The notes under the pieces were generated by a model. That model did not search any database, had not been told where the DNA came from, and was given only the letters and a program-made list of their open reading frames with translations. A stretch of 64,000 bases of DNA, taken from contig NZ_BSTS01000019.1 of the NCBI RefSeq assembly GCF_030269665.1, positions 60,248 through 124,247 on the forward strand, given 5' to 3'. Each line of letters starts with the position of its first letter. The first letter of the stretch is position 1. Positions 32,996-41,386 of this stretch are shown here, piece by piece. The translations under genes and the position numbers were made by a program. Source of the stretch: Actinomycetospora sp. NBRC 106375. GTDB lineage: Bacteria > Actinomycetota > Actinomycetes > Mycobacteriales > Pseudonocardiaceae.

Positions 32996-33015
32996 AAGTC
33001 AACGCGCGTGGACTT
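32996..33015. promoter_or_regulatory. TetR operator copy 2
   Basis: AAGTCAACGCGCGTGGACTT is a 20-bp inverted repeat with a single mismatched pair, centred 44 bases from copy 1 and 12 bases before the TetR start codon. Two copies imply separate control of the hydroxylase operon and autoregulation. Confidence 0.65.
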
Positions 33016-33026
33016 ACGCTCGGCCC

Positions 33027-33593
33027 GTGACACCGCGACCCCGTGACGCCGCCGGCACCCGCCGCGCGATCCTCGATGCGGGGCGCGCCCAGTTCGCCCG
33101 CGACGGCTTCGAGCGCGTGACCATCCGGTCGGTGGCCGCCGAGGCGGGCGTCGACCCCGCGCTGGTCATGCGCTACTTCACCAACAAGGCCGGGCTGTTC
33201 GCGGAGGCCGCCGCGCTCGAGGTGGTCCTGCCCGACCTGACGGGTCTCGGGCCCGGCGCGATCGCCGACGCGCTCGTCGACCGGTTCTTCGAGCTCTTCG
33301 ACGACAGCCCGACCTTCCTCGTCCTCCTGCGCGCGGCCGCCACCAGCGGAGAGGCCGCCGAGCGGCTCCTCGCGGTCCTGCTCGAGCAGGCCGGCCCCGC
33401 GCTCGCGACGGCCGCGGTCGACCGTCCCGCCGAGCGGGCGGCGCTCGTCGGCTCGCAGATCCTCGGCTTCGCGTTCGTGCGCTTCGTGCTCGGCGCCCCC
33501 GCGCTCACCGCGATGGACCGCGCCGAGGTGCGCGCCTGGATCGGACCGACCCTGGCGCGCTACCTCACCGACCGCGACCTCGGGCCGGCCTGA
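33027..33593 (+). CDS. TetR family transcriptional regulator
   Basis: A 188-residue repressor. The TetR domain reads TRRAILDAGRAQFARDGFER, then VTIRSVAAEAGVDPALVMRY and FTNKAGLF (about residues 9-57). The C-terminal domain is of the TetR_C type common in actinobacteria. GTG 33027 was chosen because the longer open frame upstream is antisense to the hydroxylase. It is divergent from the FAD hydroxylase and flanked by its two likely operators. The inducer is probably the hydroxylase substrate. Confidence 0.9.
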   Translation: MTPRPRDAAGTRRAILDAGRAQFARDGFERVTIRSVAAEAGVDPALVMRYFTNKAGLFAEAAALEVVLPDLTGLGPGAIADALVDRFFELFDDSPTFLVLLRAAATSGEAAERLLAVLLEQAGPALATAAVDRPAERAALVGSQILGFAFVRFVLGAPALTAMDRAEVRAWIGPTLARYLTDRDLGPA

Positions 33594-33700
33594 TCCGTCC
33601 CGCTCAGTGGGATCCGCGCACGGGGACGCGGTGGCGGCCGTGCCAGCGTGGCGTCACCGCGGACGTCGCCACCGGGCGTCCCCGACCCGGAGGAGACGCC

Positions 33701-34204
33701 GTGGCGCGACTCGAGGTCCAGCCGCCCGACCCCGGTGCCCTGGAGGCGGCGCGGGCCGCGTTCGCCGGCCTGCAGCGCGGCGCCGCGACCGGCGCGTGGG
33801 GCGACTTCGTCGACCTGCTCGCCGACGACGTGCGGATCATGATCCCGGTGCCGTCCACCGAGCCCGGCGCCCCCGAGGGCGTGCTGCGCGGGAAGGCGAC
33901 GGCCGAGGCCATGTTCGGCTCCCATCACGAGGAGCAGGTCCGCGGCGCGCGCCTCGAGGGGCACCGCGTCACCGCGAACGGGCCGCTCGTCTCGATCGAG
34001 GCCCGCGTCGAGGGGAACCTCGGCGGCGAGGAGGTCGCCAACCACTTCGTGTTCGTCTTCGAGGTCGTCGGCGGGGAGATCGTCTCGATGTACGAGTACG
34101 CGGCCTGGACGGCGAAGAGCGCCGAGAGCGGCTGGGGCGACCCGGCGTTCGCGCGCGAGGCGTTCGACGCCCCGGTGCTCCCCGGACCGGTGCTCCAGAC
34201 CTAG
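33701..34204 (+). CDS. SnoaL-like/NTF2-fold protein
   Basis: A 167-residue nuclear-transport-factor-2-like protein. GAWGDFVDLLADDVRIMIPV is the usual first helix and strand of SnoaL-like cyclases/isomerases. FVFVFEVVGGEIVSMYEYAA is the final strand pair. A GTG start has a strong GGAGGAGA site 8 bases upstream. Such folds serve many activities (isomerase, hydratase, ligand binding), so no reaction is assigned. The NUDIX gene follows by 19 bases. Confidence 0.82.
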   Translation: MARLEVQPPDPGALEAARAAFAGLQRGAATGAWGDFVDLLADDVRIMIPVPSTEPGAPEGVLRGKATAEAMFGSHHEEQVRGARLEGHRVTANGPLVSIEARVEGNLGGEEVANHFVFVFEVVGGEIVSMYEYAAWTAKSAESGWGDPAFAREAFDAPVLPGPVLQT

Positions 34205-34223
34205 ATCGCCTACCGTCGCGGGG

Positions 34224-34790
34224 GTGCCCGAGACCCACGGCGGTTGGACGGTCCACAGCGAGCGATCGGTCTACGACAGCCCTTGGGTGGGGGTGCGGCT
34301 GGCCGACGTCGACGCCCCCGACGGGGCCCGGTTCGACTACCACGTCGTCGCCCTCAACCGGATCGCCGTCGCCGTGGTCATCGACCGGAGCGACCGCGTC
34401 CTGCTGCTGTGGAAGTACCGCTTCCCGGTGGCGCAGTGGGGCTACGAGCTGCCCGGCGGGATGGTCGACGCGGGCGAGGACCCGGCCCACGCCGCCGCGC
34501 GGGAGACCGCCGAGGAGACCGGTCGGCGGGTGCTCGGCGAGCCCGAGCACGTGATCACGATCGAGCCCCTGCCCGGCCAGGTCCGGGCGCGCATCGACGC
34601 CTACCTCTGGCACGGCGCCGAGCCCACCGGCGGCCCGATCGACCCCGAGGAGGACGGGGTCGCGACGTGGGTCGAGCTCGACCGCGTCCCCGAGCTCGTC
34701 GCCGAAGGCCGGATCCTCGGCGCCGCCACGGCGACCGCGCTCCTGCAGTACCTGGTCAGACGAGGTGGCGCAGCATCCGCGACTCCGTGA
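34224..34790 (+). CDS. NUDIX hydrolase
   Basis: A 188-residue NUDIX enzyme resembling ADP-ribose pyrophosphatases. The NUDIX box is complete: GMVDAGEDPAHAAARETAEE followed by TG, with the catalytic Glu residues in REtaEE. LPGGM precedes it, and PLPGQVRARIDAYLWHGAEP follows in the family position. The 3' end overlaps the convergent GNAT gene by 35 bases. Confidence 0.9.
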   Translation: MPETHGGWTVHSERSVYDSPWVGVRLADVDAPDGARFDYHVVALNRIAVAVVIDRSDRVLLLWKYRFPVAQWGYELPGGMVDAGEDPAHAAARETAEETGRRVLGEPEHVITIEPLPGQVRARIDAYLWHGAEPTGGPIDPEEDGVATWVELDRVPELVAEGRILGAATATALLQYLVRRGGAASATP

Positions 34791-35235
34791 CCGACGGGTC
34801 GGTGGGCAGCGGCTGGCGCTCGCCGGTGAGGGTGAAGCCGAGGCGCTCGTAACAGCGGCGGGCCCGGACGTTGCCGTCCACGACCCACAGCGCGAGCCGT
34901 CGCCCGCCGTCCGCGCGGGCCCACGCGACGACGGCGTCGACGAGCAGGTCGGCGACGCCCTCGCCCCGGCGGGCGGGCTCGACCCACATGCCCACGAGGT
35001 GCCGGCCGTCGGCGTCGCCGGGCTCGGGGATGCCGCACGCCAGGCCCACCGCGGGGTCGCCCGCCGCGAACCAGGCGTTGTCGGTGATCCGCGTCCGCCA
35101 CGTCGCCTCGTCGAACGCCTCCTCCCGCGCCAGCGTCGAGGCGAACGCGCCGGGGGCGTCGGCGAGCGCCCGCAGCCGGGTCGCCCGGGCGGCGCGCCAG
35201 TCGTCGGCGGTGAGGCGGCGGACCGGGTGGATCAC
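34756..35235 (-). CDS. GNAT family N-acetyltransferase
   Basis: A 159-residue acetyltransferase. The acetyl-CoA pyrophosphate-binding motif is VGMWVEPARRGEGVADLLVD (R-R-G-E-G-V/A form), and NVRARRCYERLGFTLTGERQ is the usual C-terminal segment. Substrate unknown. It converges with the NUDIX gene. Confidence 0.9.
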   Translation of the reverse strand: MIHPVRRLTADDWRAARATRLRALADAPGAFASTLAREEAFDEATWRTRITDNAWFAAGDPAVGLACGIPEPGDADGRHLVGMWVEPARRGEGVADLLVDAVVAWARADGGRRLALWVVDGNVRARRCYERLGFTLTGERQPLPTDPSVTESRMLRHLV

Positions 35236-35268
35236 CCCGTCATCGTGCGCCGGGCCGTCGGCGCGTCC

Positions 35269-36030
35269 TCACGCGGGCGCCGTCACCTGGAGGATCGTCC
35301 GGCCGACGAGCTCCGGGTCGTCGTACATCGGCACGTGCCCGACTCCGGGCAGGCGGACGAACTCCGCGTCGGGCACGGTCCGTCGCAGCGGGTGGCCGTA
35401 ACGGCGCCACGGCACGACGTGGTCGTGCGCGGCCCAGGCGATGCGGACCGGGCACGGCAGGGGGGTCAACGGACCCAGTGGCCCGTGCGCCGCGGCACCC
35501 GCGAGCAGCGGGCGGATGACGGCGCACCCGACGAGGTCGTCGATCATCGCCGCGAGGTCGTCGTCGGGGACCCGTTCCCCGTGCTCCATCACCGTGCGGA
35601 GCAGGGCGCGACGGCCGCGACGCCGGTGCACCGCGCGCCGCGCCCCGCCGGTCGCCCCGAGCGCGAGGCCGATCCGGAAGAGCCCGACCAGCCGGCGCAG
35701 GTCGAGCGGACCTGCCCAGCCGCCGGCGGGCGAGAGCGCCACGACCGAGCGGGCCCGCCCGCGGCGGGCGAGCTCGAGGGCGACCCAGCCGCCCAGCGAG
35801 TTGCCGACGACGTGCGCGGTCGCGAGGCCGGCGTCGTCCATCTCGGCGCCCACCGCGTCGACGAGGGCGGCGACGCTCGCCGGTGTGCCGTCGGGCAGCG
35901 GCACACCACCGCGGTGCCCGGCGAGGGTCGGGACGTGGACGTCGTGGTGCCGCGCGAGCTCGCCGAGCACCGGGCGCCACGCCCCCGCCGACATCGCGGC
36001 GCCGTGGAGCAGGACCAGCGGCTCGCTCAC
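35269..36030 (-). CDS. Alpha/beta hydrolase
   Basis: A 253-residue alpha/beta-fold hydrolase. LVLLHGAAMSAGAWRPV carries the oxyanion-hole HG, HVVGNSLGGWVALELA the nucleophile elbow (G-N-S-L-G-G), AAHDHVV the acid and GVGHVPMYDDP the catalytic His. A very basic stretch (RRAVHRRRGRRALLR) lies in the cap. GTG 36030 overlaps the upstream MBL gene stop (GTGA). It is the last gene of a four-gene set with MBL, SDR and MaoC proteins. Confidence 0.9.
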   Translation of the reverse strand: MSEPLVLLHGAAMSAGAWRPVLGELARHHDVHVPTLAGHRGGVPLPDGTPASVAALVDAVGAEMDDAGLATAHVVGNSLGGWVALELARRGRARSVVALSPAGGWAGPLDLRRLVGLFRIGLALGATGGARRAVHRRRGRRALLRTVMEHGERVPDDDLAAMIDDLVGCAVIRPLLAGAAAHGPLGPLTPLPCPVRIAWAAHDHVVPWRRYGHPLRRTVPDAEFVRLPGVGHVPMYDDPELVGRTILQVTAPA

Positions 36031-37079
36031 CGGCGCGCCGCGTACCGGACGACGCCGTCCTCCTCCGCGGCGGCGAGCACCTCCCGCTCGACCAGGAGAT
36101 CCAGGTGCGCCACGATCTCCAGCACCGCCAGCGCGGCGTGCTCGGTCTCCAGCTCGTCGAGGCGCTTCTCCCGGCGTGTCCACCGCATCCGCGCGGCGAC
36201 CCCGTACCCGGTCGACGCCCCGTCGCGCACGTGCCCGGCGGCCTCGGCGAGGCGCTGCTCGTGGTGGGCGAGGAGCTCGTCGACGCGGGTCCGGACGCCG
36301 ACGGTGACGGGGCCGTGCGCCGGCAGCAGGAGGGTCTCGGGCAGGTCCCCGACCAGGCGCAGCGAGTCGAGGAAGCTGCGCAGCGGCGCGGGCTCGGGCG
36401 CCCGTTCGTAGCCGATCGAGGGCGTGATGTGCGGCAGGACGTGGTCGCCGGCGAACAGCGCCCCCGCGCCCGGGTCGCGCAGGGCCACGTGCCCGCGGGT
36501 GTGGCCTGGCGTCGCGAGGACCTCGACCGCGCGGGGGCCCACGGCGACCTCCTCACGGTGGTCGAGCCACCGGTCGGGCGCGCCCCAGGGCGCGGTGTCG
36601 AGCGCGAGGCTCTGCTCGGCCACGCGGGCCATCTCGTCGGCGAGCCGCGGCGCGCCGGCCCGGCGCAGCATCCCCGGTTGCGGCGGGTCGCCGGGCGTGC
36701 GGGCGAAGGCCTCGACGGTGTGGCGCTCGCCGCGGCCGAGCGCGATCGTCGCCCCGCAGCGTGCCCGCAGGTCGACGGCCTGCGTGTAGTGGTCGTGGTG
36801 GGCGTGGGTGACCACGACGCGCGCGACGTCGTCGAGCGCGCGCCCGATCTCGCCCAGCCCGTGGCGCAGGGCGGCGAGGCCGACGGGATCCGACCACCCG
36901 GCGTCGACGAGCACGATCCCGTCCGGCCCCTCGGCGGCGTAGACGTTCACCGCCCGCAGGCCGGTCGAGGGCAGCGGCAGCGGGATGCGCCAGACCGCGG
37001 CGGCGACGGGGTACGCACCCGGCGCCGTCCAGTCGTCGGGCTGGTCGGGCAGCGTCGGGGCCGATCGCGGCGCGTTCAC
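36027..37079 (-). CDS. MBL-fold hydrolase
   Basis: A 350-residue metallo-beta-lactamase-fold protein. THAHHDHYTQAVDL is the HxHxDH motif, GHTRGHVAL and FAGDHVLP give further ligands, and LPAHGPV the last His. A C-terminal helical region (REKRLDELETEHAALAVLEI) resembles the extension of LACTB2/acyl-CoA-thioesterase-like MBL proteins. It may hydrolyse a CoA thioester, in keeping with the surrounding acyl-CoA genes. The GTG start overlaps the SDR stop (GTGA). Confidence 0.85.
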   Translation of the reverse strand: MNAPRSAPTLPDQPDDWTAPGAYPVAAAVWRIPLPLPSTGLRAVNVYAAEGPDGIVLVDAGWSDPVGLAALRHGLGEIGRALDDVARVVVTHAHHDHYTQAVDLRARCGATIALGRGERHTVEAFARTPGDPPQPGMLRRAGAPRLADEMARVAEQSLALDTAPWGAPDRWLDHREEVAVGPRAVEVLATPGHTRGHVALRDPGAGALFAGDHVLPHITPSIGYERAPEPAPLRSFLDSLRLVGDLPETLLLPAHGPVTVGVRTRVDELLAHHEQRLAEAAGHVRDGASTGYGVAARMRWTRREKRLDELETEHAALAVLEIVAHLDLLVEREVLAAAEEDGVVRYAARR

Positions 37080-37939
37080 CCGACGGGGTTCACGCCGGGG
37101 ACGGCGGTGGAGAGATCGGTGATCTCCGCCCACCGGTCGCCGACCTGCTCGATCGAGGGCACGTCGGCGAACGTGACCCCCTTCGTCATGAACTGCGCGA
37201 CCTGGTGGACCTGTCCCCCGCCAGCGACGAACACCCCGCCGCTGTCGGTGCACTCGTCGGCGAGCAGGTGGCCCACCACCGGGGCGACGTGGGCCGGCGA
37301 GAGCTTCTCGAGCACCTCCGGCGGGGCGATGTCGGCGGTCATGCGGGTGGCGGCCATCGGCGCGATCGCGTTGGCGAGCACGCCGTACTTCCGCCCCTCG
37401 ATCGCGAGAGTGCGGACCAGCCCGATCAGCCCGCCTTTGGCGGCGCCGTAGTTGGCCTGCCCGAAGTTGCCGTAGATCCCCGACGTGGACGCGGCGACCA
37501 CCACGCGCCCGTGGCGCTGCTCGCGGAGGTGGGGCCACGCGGCGCGGACGACGTGGAAGGCGCCGTCGAGGTGCACCTCCTGCACGGCCGCCCAGTCGTC
37601 CCCGGTCATCTTGTGGAAGGCGGCGTCGCGCAGGATGCCGGCGTTCGCGACGACGCCGTCGACCCGACCGAACGCGTCCAGCGCGGTCGCCACGATCGCG
37701 GCGCCGCCCGCCTCCTGCGCGACGCTGTCGTACGACGCCACCGCCTCGCCACCGGACGCGCGAATCTCCGCGACGACGGCGTCCGCGGCGGCGTGGCCCG
37801 CCCCGCTGCCGTCGCGGGCGCCGCCGAGATCGTTGACGACGACCTTCGCGCCCGCCGCGGCGACCACGAGCGCGTACGCGCGCCCCAGCCCGCCGCCGGC
37901 CCCGGTGACGGCCACGACGCGGCCCTCGACCCCTGCCAT
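37076..37939 (-). CDS. SDR-family 3-hydroxyacyl-CoA dehydrogenase (MFE-2 type)
   Basis: A 287-residue short-chain dehydrogenase. The cofactor motif is VTGAGGGLGRAYALVVA, then VVVNDLGGARDGSG, a signature of the (3R)-hydroxyacyl-CoA dehydrogenase part of MFE-2/17beta-HSD4. Catalytic residues are Ser in ASTSGIYGN and Tyr/Lys in NYGAAKGG. With the MaoC hydratase upstream it would catalyse the hydration/oxidation steps of beta-oxidation. Its ATG is 14 bases after the MaoC stop. Confidence 0.88.
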   Translation of the reverse strand: MAGVEGRVVAVTGAGGGLGRAYALVVAAAGAKVVVNDLGGARDGSGAGHAAADAVVAEIRASGGEAVASYDSVAQEAGGAAIVATALDAFGRVDGVVANAGILRDAAFHKMTGDDWAAVQEVHLDGAFHVVRAAWPHLREQRHGRVVVAASTSGIYGNFGQANYGAAKGGLIGLVRTLAIEGRKYGVLANAIAPMAATRMTADIAPPEVLEKLSPAHVAPVVGHLLADECTDSGGVFVAGGGQVHQVAQFMTKGVTFADVPSIEQVGDRWAEITDLSTAVPGVNPVG

Positions 37940-37953
37940 GCGTGTCTCCCTGC

Positions 37954-38406
37954 TCAGATGAAGAAGCGCCCGACGCTCTCGACGACGCACGCCGGCTTGT
38001 CCGACCCCTCGATCTCCAGCACGGTCGCGAACACGACCTGCACGGCGCCCTCGAGCTCGGTCACCTCGGCGATCCGTGCCGTCGCGCGCAGGCGCGCGCC
38101 CACCGGCACCGGCGCGGGGAAGCGGACCTTGTTGAAGCCGTAGTTGATCCCCATGCGCACGTTCTCGATGGCGTAGAGCCTGCTGAGCAGCACGGGGAGC
38201 AGCGAGAGGGTCAGCAGGCCGTGCGCGATCGGGCGCCCGAACGGACCCGCGGCCGCGCGCTCGGGATCGACGTGGATCCACTGGTGGTCGCCCGTCGCGT
38301 CGGCGAACGTGTCGATCGTCTGCTGGTCGACGGTCATCCACTCGCCGGGCCCGAGCGTCTCGCCCTGCGCGGCGACGATCTCCCCGACCGACGCGAACGT
38401 CCTCAC
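37954..38406 (-). CDS. MaoC-family enoyl-CoA hydratase
   Basis: A 150-residue hot-dog-fold hydratase. TGDHQWIHVDPERAAAGPFG contains the catalytic Asp/His pair of R-specific enoyl-CoA hydratases, followed by RPIAHGLLTLSLLPVLL. It is the first gene of the leftward set (MaoC-SDR-MBL-hydrolase), facing the AMP ligase across a 155-base gap with two palindromes. GTG start. It probably hydrates an unsaturated acyl-CoA for the adjacent SDR. Confidence 0.9.
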   Translation of the reverse strand: MRTFASVGEIVAAQGETLGPGEWMTVDQQTIDTFADATGDHQWIHVDPERAAAGPFGRPIAHGLLTLSLLPVLLSRLYAIENVRMGINYGFNKVRFPAPVPVGARLRATARIAEVTELEGAVQVVFATVLEIEGSDKPACVVESVGRFFI

Positions 38407-38430
38407 GGCCCGACCTCCCGTCGATGTTTC

Positions 38431-38442
38431 TAACGAGCGTTA
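38431..38442. promoter_or_regulatory. Inverted repeat in the divergent acyl-CoA promoter
   Basis: TAACG-AG-CGTTA is a perfect short palindrome 25 bases before the MaoC start codon. TTTCTAACG resembles the reverse complement of CATTAGAAA (40194-40202) before the thiolase gene. A TetR-like regulator could bind both, but none is encoded next to this region. Confidence 0.4.
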
Positions 38443-38505
38443 AGACACCAGGCGTGCGGCGTCCCGGTCAAGTCGTGACGCCGTTGTTTCTCTTGCCCCG
38501 TTCCC

Positions 38506-38519
38506 CTATTCCCGAATAG
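38506..38519. promoter_or_regulatory. AT-rich palindrome before the AMP ligase gene
   Basis: CTATTC-CC-GAATAG is a perfect inverted repeat in the same gap, 43 bases before the AMP-ligase start. It stands out as AT-rich in very GC-rich DNA and may be an operator or overlap the promoter. Confidence 0.4.
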
Positions 38520-38561
38520 AAAAGTGGGCCGGACCACTGGGCACCGACGCGGAGGCTCGCC

Positions 38562-40190
38562 GTGACCCTCGATCACCCCCCGATCGCCCCGTCGACGACC
38601 GGCCGCACGCTCGCGACGTCGCGGTGGGACGCCGACGACGCCGTCGACCTCGCCGAGGCGACGATCGCCGACCTCGTGCGCGACCGGGCGCGCGAGCACC
38701 CCGACGTGCTCGCCCTGGTCGGCGTGCGGCACGACGGCTCGGCCCTGCGCGCCTCGTACACGGAGCTGCTCACCGCGGCGCGCGAGGTGGCCGCCGGACT
38801 CCGGCGGGTCGCGGCGCCCGGGGACCACGTCGCGCTCTGGGCCCCGAACGTCGCCGAGTGGCCCGTCATCGAGTACGGCGCGGCGCTGGCCGGCGTGGTG
38901 CTCGTCGCGCTCAACCCGGTGCTGCGCGGCCCCGAGCTGGATTACGCGCTGCGCCTCTCGCGCGCCTCGGTGCTGATCCACGCCGACGTGAGCCGCGACT
39001 ACGACATGGCGGCGGTCGCCCGGTCCGTCGTCGACGACCTGCCCGCGCTGCGCCACCGCATCAGCCTCGGCGACCCCGACCGGCTCCGCGCGACGCCGGG
39101 CGACGACGCCACGGTGGATCCGGCGTCGCCCGCGATGATCCAGTTCACCTCGGGCACCACCGGCCATCCCAAGGCGGTCCTGCTCGCGCACCGCTCGCTG
39201 GTCAACAACGCCCGGCTCACCATGATCACCGGCGAGGTGCCGGCGCGGAGCGTGGGCATCGCCCCGCTGCCGATGTTCCACACCGCCGCGTGCGTCATCT
39301 CCACCCTCGGGCCGGCCTGGCTCGGCGGCACCCAGGTGCTCATCGAGAAGTTCGCGCCGGGCGAGGTCCTCGCGGCCATGGCCGCCGAGGACGCGGACGT
39401 CCTGTTCAGCGTCGCGACCGTGCTCGGCGCGGTGCTCGAGGCGGCCCGGGGCGCGGACGGGCCCGCTCCGCAGCTCTCGACCGTGCTCGTCGGAGCCTCG
39501 ACGGTGCCCGGCTCGATGATCGAGGCCGTCGAGCGGACGTTCGGGGCCTCGGTGCACAACCTCTTCGGCCAGACCGAGCTCTCGCCGGTGCTCTCACTGA
39601 CCCGGCGCACCGACACCCGCGAGGACCTCACGACGAAGGTCGGGCGGCCGTTGCCCCACACCGCCGCGCAGATCGTCGACCCCGTCGGCGGCGAGGTGGT
39701 GCCGATCGGGCAGCAGGGCGAGATCTGCGCCCGCGGGTACAGCCAGATGATCGAGTACTTCGACGACGCCGACGCCACCGCGAGCACCGTGGACGCCGAG
39801 GGCTGGCTGCACACCGGCGACCTCGGCACGATGGACGACCGCGGGCTGATCACCGTCACCGGGCGACTCAAGGAGATCATCATCCGGGGCGGCGAGAACA
39901 TCGCCCCGGCCGAGATCGAGATCGCGCTCGCCGCCCACCCGCAGGTGCTCCGCGTCGCCGTCCTCGGCCTGCCCGACGAGCACTGGGGCGAGATCGTCGC
40001 CGCGGCGGTCGTCGTCCGCGACCCCGCCGCCGAGGGCGTCCGCGACGACCTCGAGGCCTTCGCCCGCGAGCGGCTCGCGACGTACAAGGTGCCCGCCCGC
40101 TGGTTCCTCGTCGACGACCTGCCGACCACCCCGTCGGGGAAGGTGCAGAAGTTCGCCCTGCGTGACGAGCTGGTCGGGTCTGTTTTATAG
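38562..40190 (+). CDS. Acyl-CoA synthetase (AMP-forming)
   Basis: A 542-residue ANL-superfamily ligase that activates a carboxylic acid to its CoA thioester via an adenylate. The phosphate loop is IQFTSGTTGHPKAVLLAH (near residue 190). LFGQTELSPVLSLTRR is the A5 region, GWLHTGDLG the A7, GRLKEIIIRGGENIAPAEIE the A8 hinge, and PTTPSGKVQKFALRDEL bears the catalytic Lys. It heads a rightward set with a thiolase and two acyl-CoA dehydrogenases. Chain type (fatty acid, sterol side chain or aromatic) is not decided by sequence. Confidence 0.92.
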   Translation: MTLDHPPIAPSTTGRTLATSRWDADDAVDLAEATIADLVRDRAREHPDVLALVGVRHDGSALRASYTELLTAAREVAAGLRRVAAPGDHVALWAPNVAEWPVIEYGAALAGVVLVALNPVLRGPELDYALRLSRASVLIHADVSRDYDMAAVARSVVDDLPALRHRISLGDPDRLRATPGDDATVDPASPAMIQFTSGTTGHPKAVLLAHRSLVNNARLTMITGEVPARSVGIAPLPMFHTAACVISTLGPAWLGGTQVLIEKFAPGEVLAAMAAEDADVLFSVATVLGAVLEAARGADGPAPQLSTVLVGASTVPGSMIEAVERTFGASVHNLFGQTELSPVLSLTRRTDTREDLTTKVGRPLPHTAAQIVDPVGGEVVPIGQQGEICARGYSQMIEYFDDADATASTVDAEGWLHTGDLGTMDDRGLITVTGRLKEIIIRGGENIAPAEIEIALAAHPQVLRVAVLGLPDEHWGEIVAAAVVVRDPAAEGVRDDLEAFARERLATYKVPARWFLVDDLPTTPSGKVQKFALRDELVGSVL

Positions 40191-40223
40191 TCTGCATTAG
40201 AAAGTTCGACGCGGAGGTGCTCC

Positions 40224-41384
40224 ATGACAGCCGGCGAGGCGTACATCGTCGACGCGGTGCGGTCCCCGGTGGGCCGCCGGAAGGGCGGGCTCGCCGGGAT
40301 CCACCCCGCCGACCTCGGCGCGCACCCGATCCGCGAGCTGGTGACGCGCACCGGGATCGACCCCGAGGCGATCGAGGACGTCGTCTACGGCTGCCTCGAC
40401 ACCATTGGCGCGCAGGCCGGCGACATCGCCCGCACGGCCGCGCTCGCGGCGGGCCTCCCGGAGAGCGTCCCCGGCGTCACCGTCGACCGGCAGTGCGGCT
40501 CGTCGCAGCAGGCCGTCACCTTCGCGGCGCAGGCGGTCATGGCGGGCACCGCCGACGTCGTGATCGCGGGCGGCGTCCAGCTCATGAGCCAGTACCCGAT
40601 CCTGTCGTCCTTCACGGCGGGCGAGCCCTACGGTGCGACCGACCCCTGGACCGGCAGCGAGGGCTGGGAGTCCCGCTACGGCACCCAGGAGATCTCGCAG
40701 TTCCGCGGTGCGGAGATGATCGCCGAGAAGTGGGGCCTGTCCCGCGAGGACATGGAGCGCTTCGCCCACGAGAGCCACCAGCGGGCGCTGCGGGCCGTCG
40801 CCGAGGGCCGGTTCGACCGCGAGATCGCGCCGATCGCGGACGCGAAGGCCGACGAGGGTCCCCGGACGGACACCACGCTCGAGAAGATGGCGGAGCTCAA
40901 GGCGCTGACCCCGGGCGGGCGGCTGACCGCGGCGGTGTCGAGCCAGATCTCCGACGGTGCCGCGGCGCTGCTCGTCGCCTCGGAGCAGGCGGTCCGGGAC
41001 CACGGGCTCACGCCCCGCGCCCGTGTCCACCACGTCTCCGCCCGCGGCGGCGACCCGGTGATGATGCTGACCGCGCCGATCCCGGCCACCGCGTACGCGC
41101 TCGGGAAGACCGGCCTGACGATGGACGACATCGACACCGTCGAGATCAACGAGGCGTTCGCGAGCGTCGTGCAGGCCTGGATGGCGGAGACCGGCGCCGA
41201 CCACGCGAAGGTCAACCCCAACGGCGGCGCGATCGCTCTGGGCCACCCGCTCGGCGCCACCGGCGCGCGACTGATGACCACGATGCTGCACGAGCTCGAG
41301 CGCACCGGCGGGCGCTACGGCCTGCAGACGATGTGCGAGGGCGGCGGGCAGGCCAACGTCACGATCATCGAGCGGCTGGGCTGA
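40224..41384 (+). CDS. Acetyl-CoA C-acyltransferase (thiolase)
   Basis: A 386-residue thiolase. The nucleophile Cys is in VDRQCGSSQQAVTFAA near residue 92. The second set is NEAFASVVQAWM and NPNGGAIALGHPLGATGARL, and CEGGGQANVTIIERLG at the end holds the base Cys. It would cleave a 3-ketoacyl-CoA from the MaoC/SDR steps. It has a GGAGG site, and the acyl-CoA dehydrogenase follows after 2 bases. Confidence 0.93.
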   Translation: MTAGEAYIVDAVRSPVGRRKGGLAGIHPADLGAHPIRELVTRTGIDPEAIEDVVYGCLDTIGAQAGDIARTAALAAGLPESVPGVTVDRQCGSSQQAVTFAAQAVMAGTADVVIAGGVQLMSQYPILSSFTAGEPYGATDPWTGSEGWESRYGTQEISQFRGAEMIAEKWGLSREDMERFAHESHQRALRAVAEGRFDREIAPIADAKADEGPRTDTTLEKMAELKALTPGGRLTAAVSSQISDGAAALLVASEQAVRDHGLTPRARVHHVSARGGDPVMMLTAPIPATAYALGKTGLTMDDIDTVEINEAFASVVQAWMAETGADHAKVNPNGGAIALGHPLGATGARLMTTMLHELERTGGRYGLQTMCEGGGQANVTIIERLG

Positions 41385-41386
41385 GC

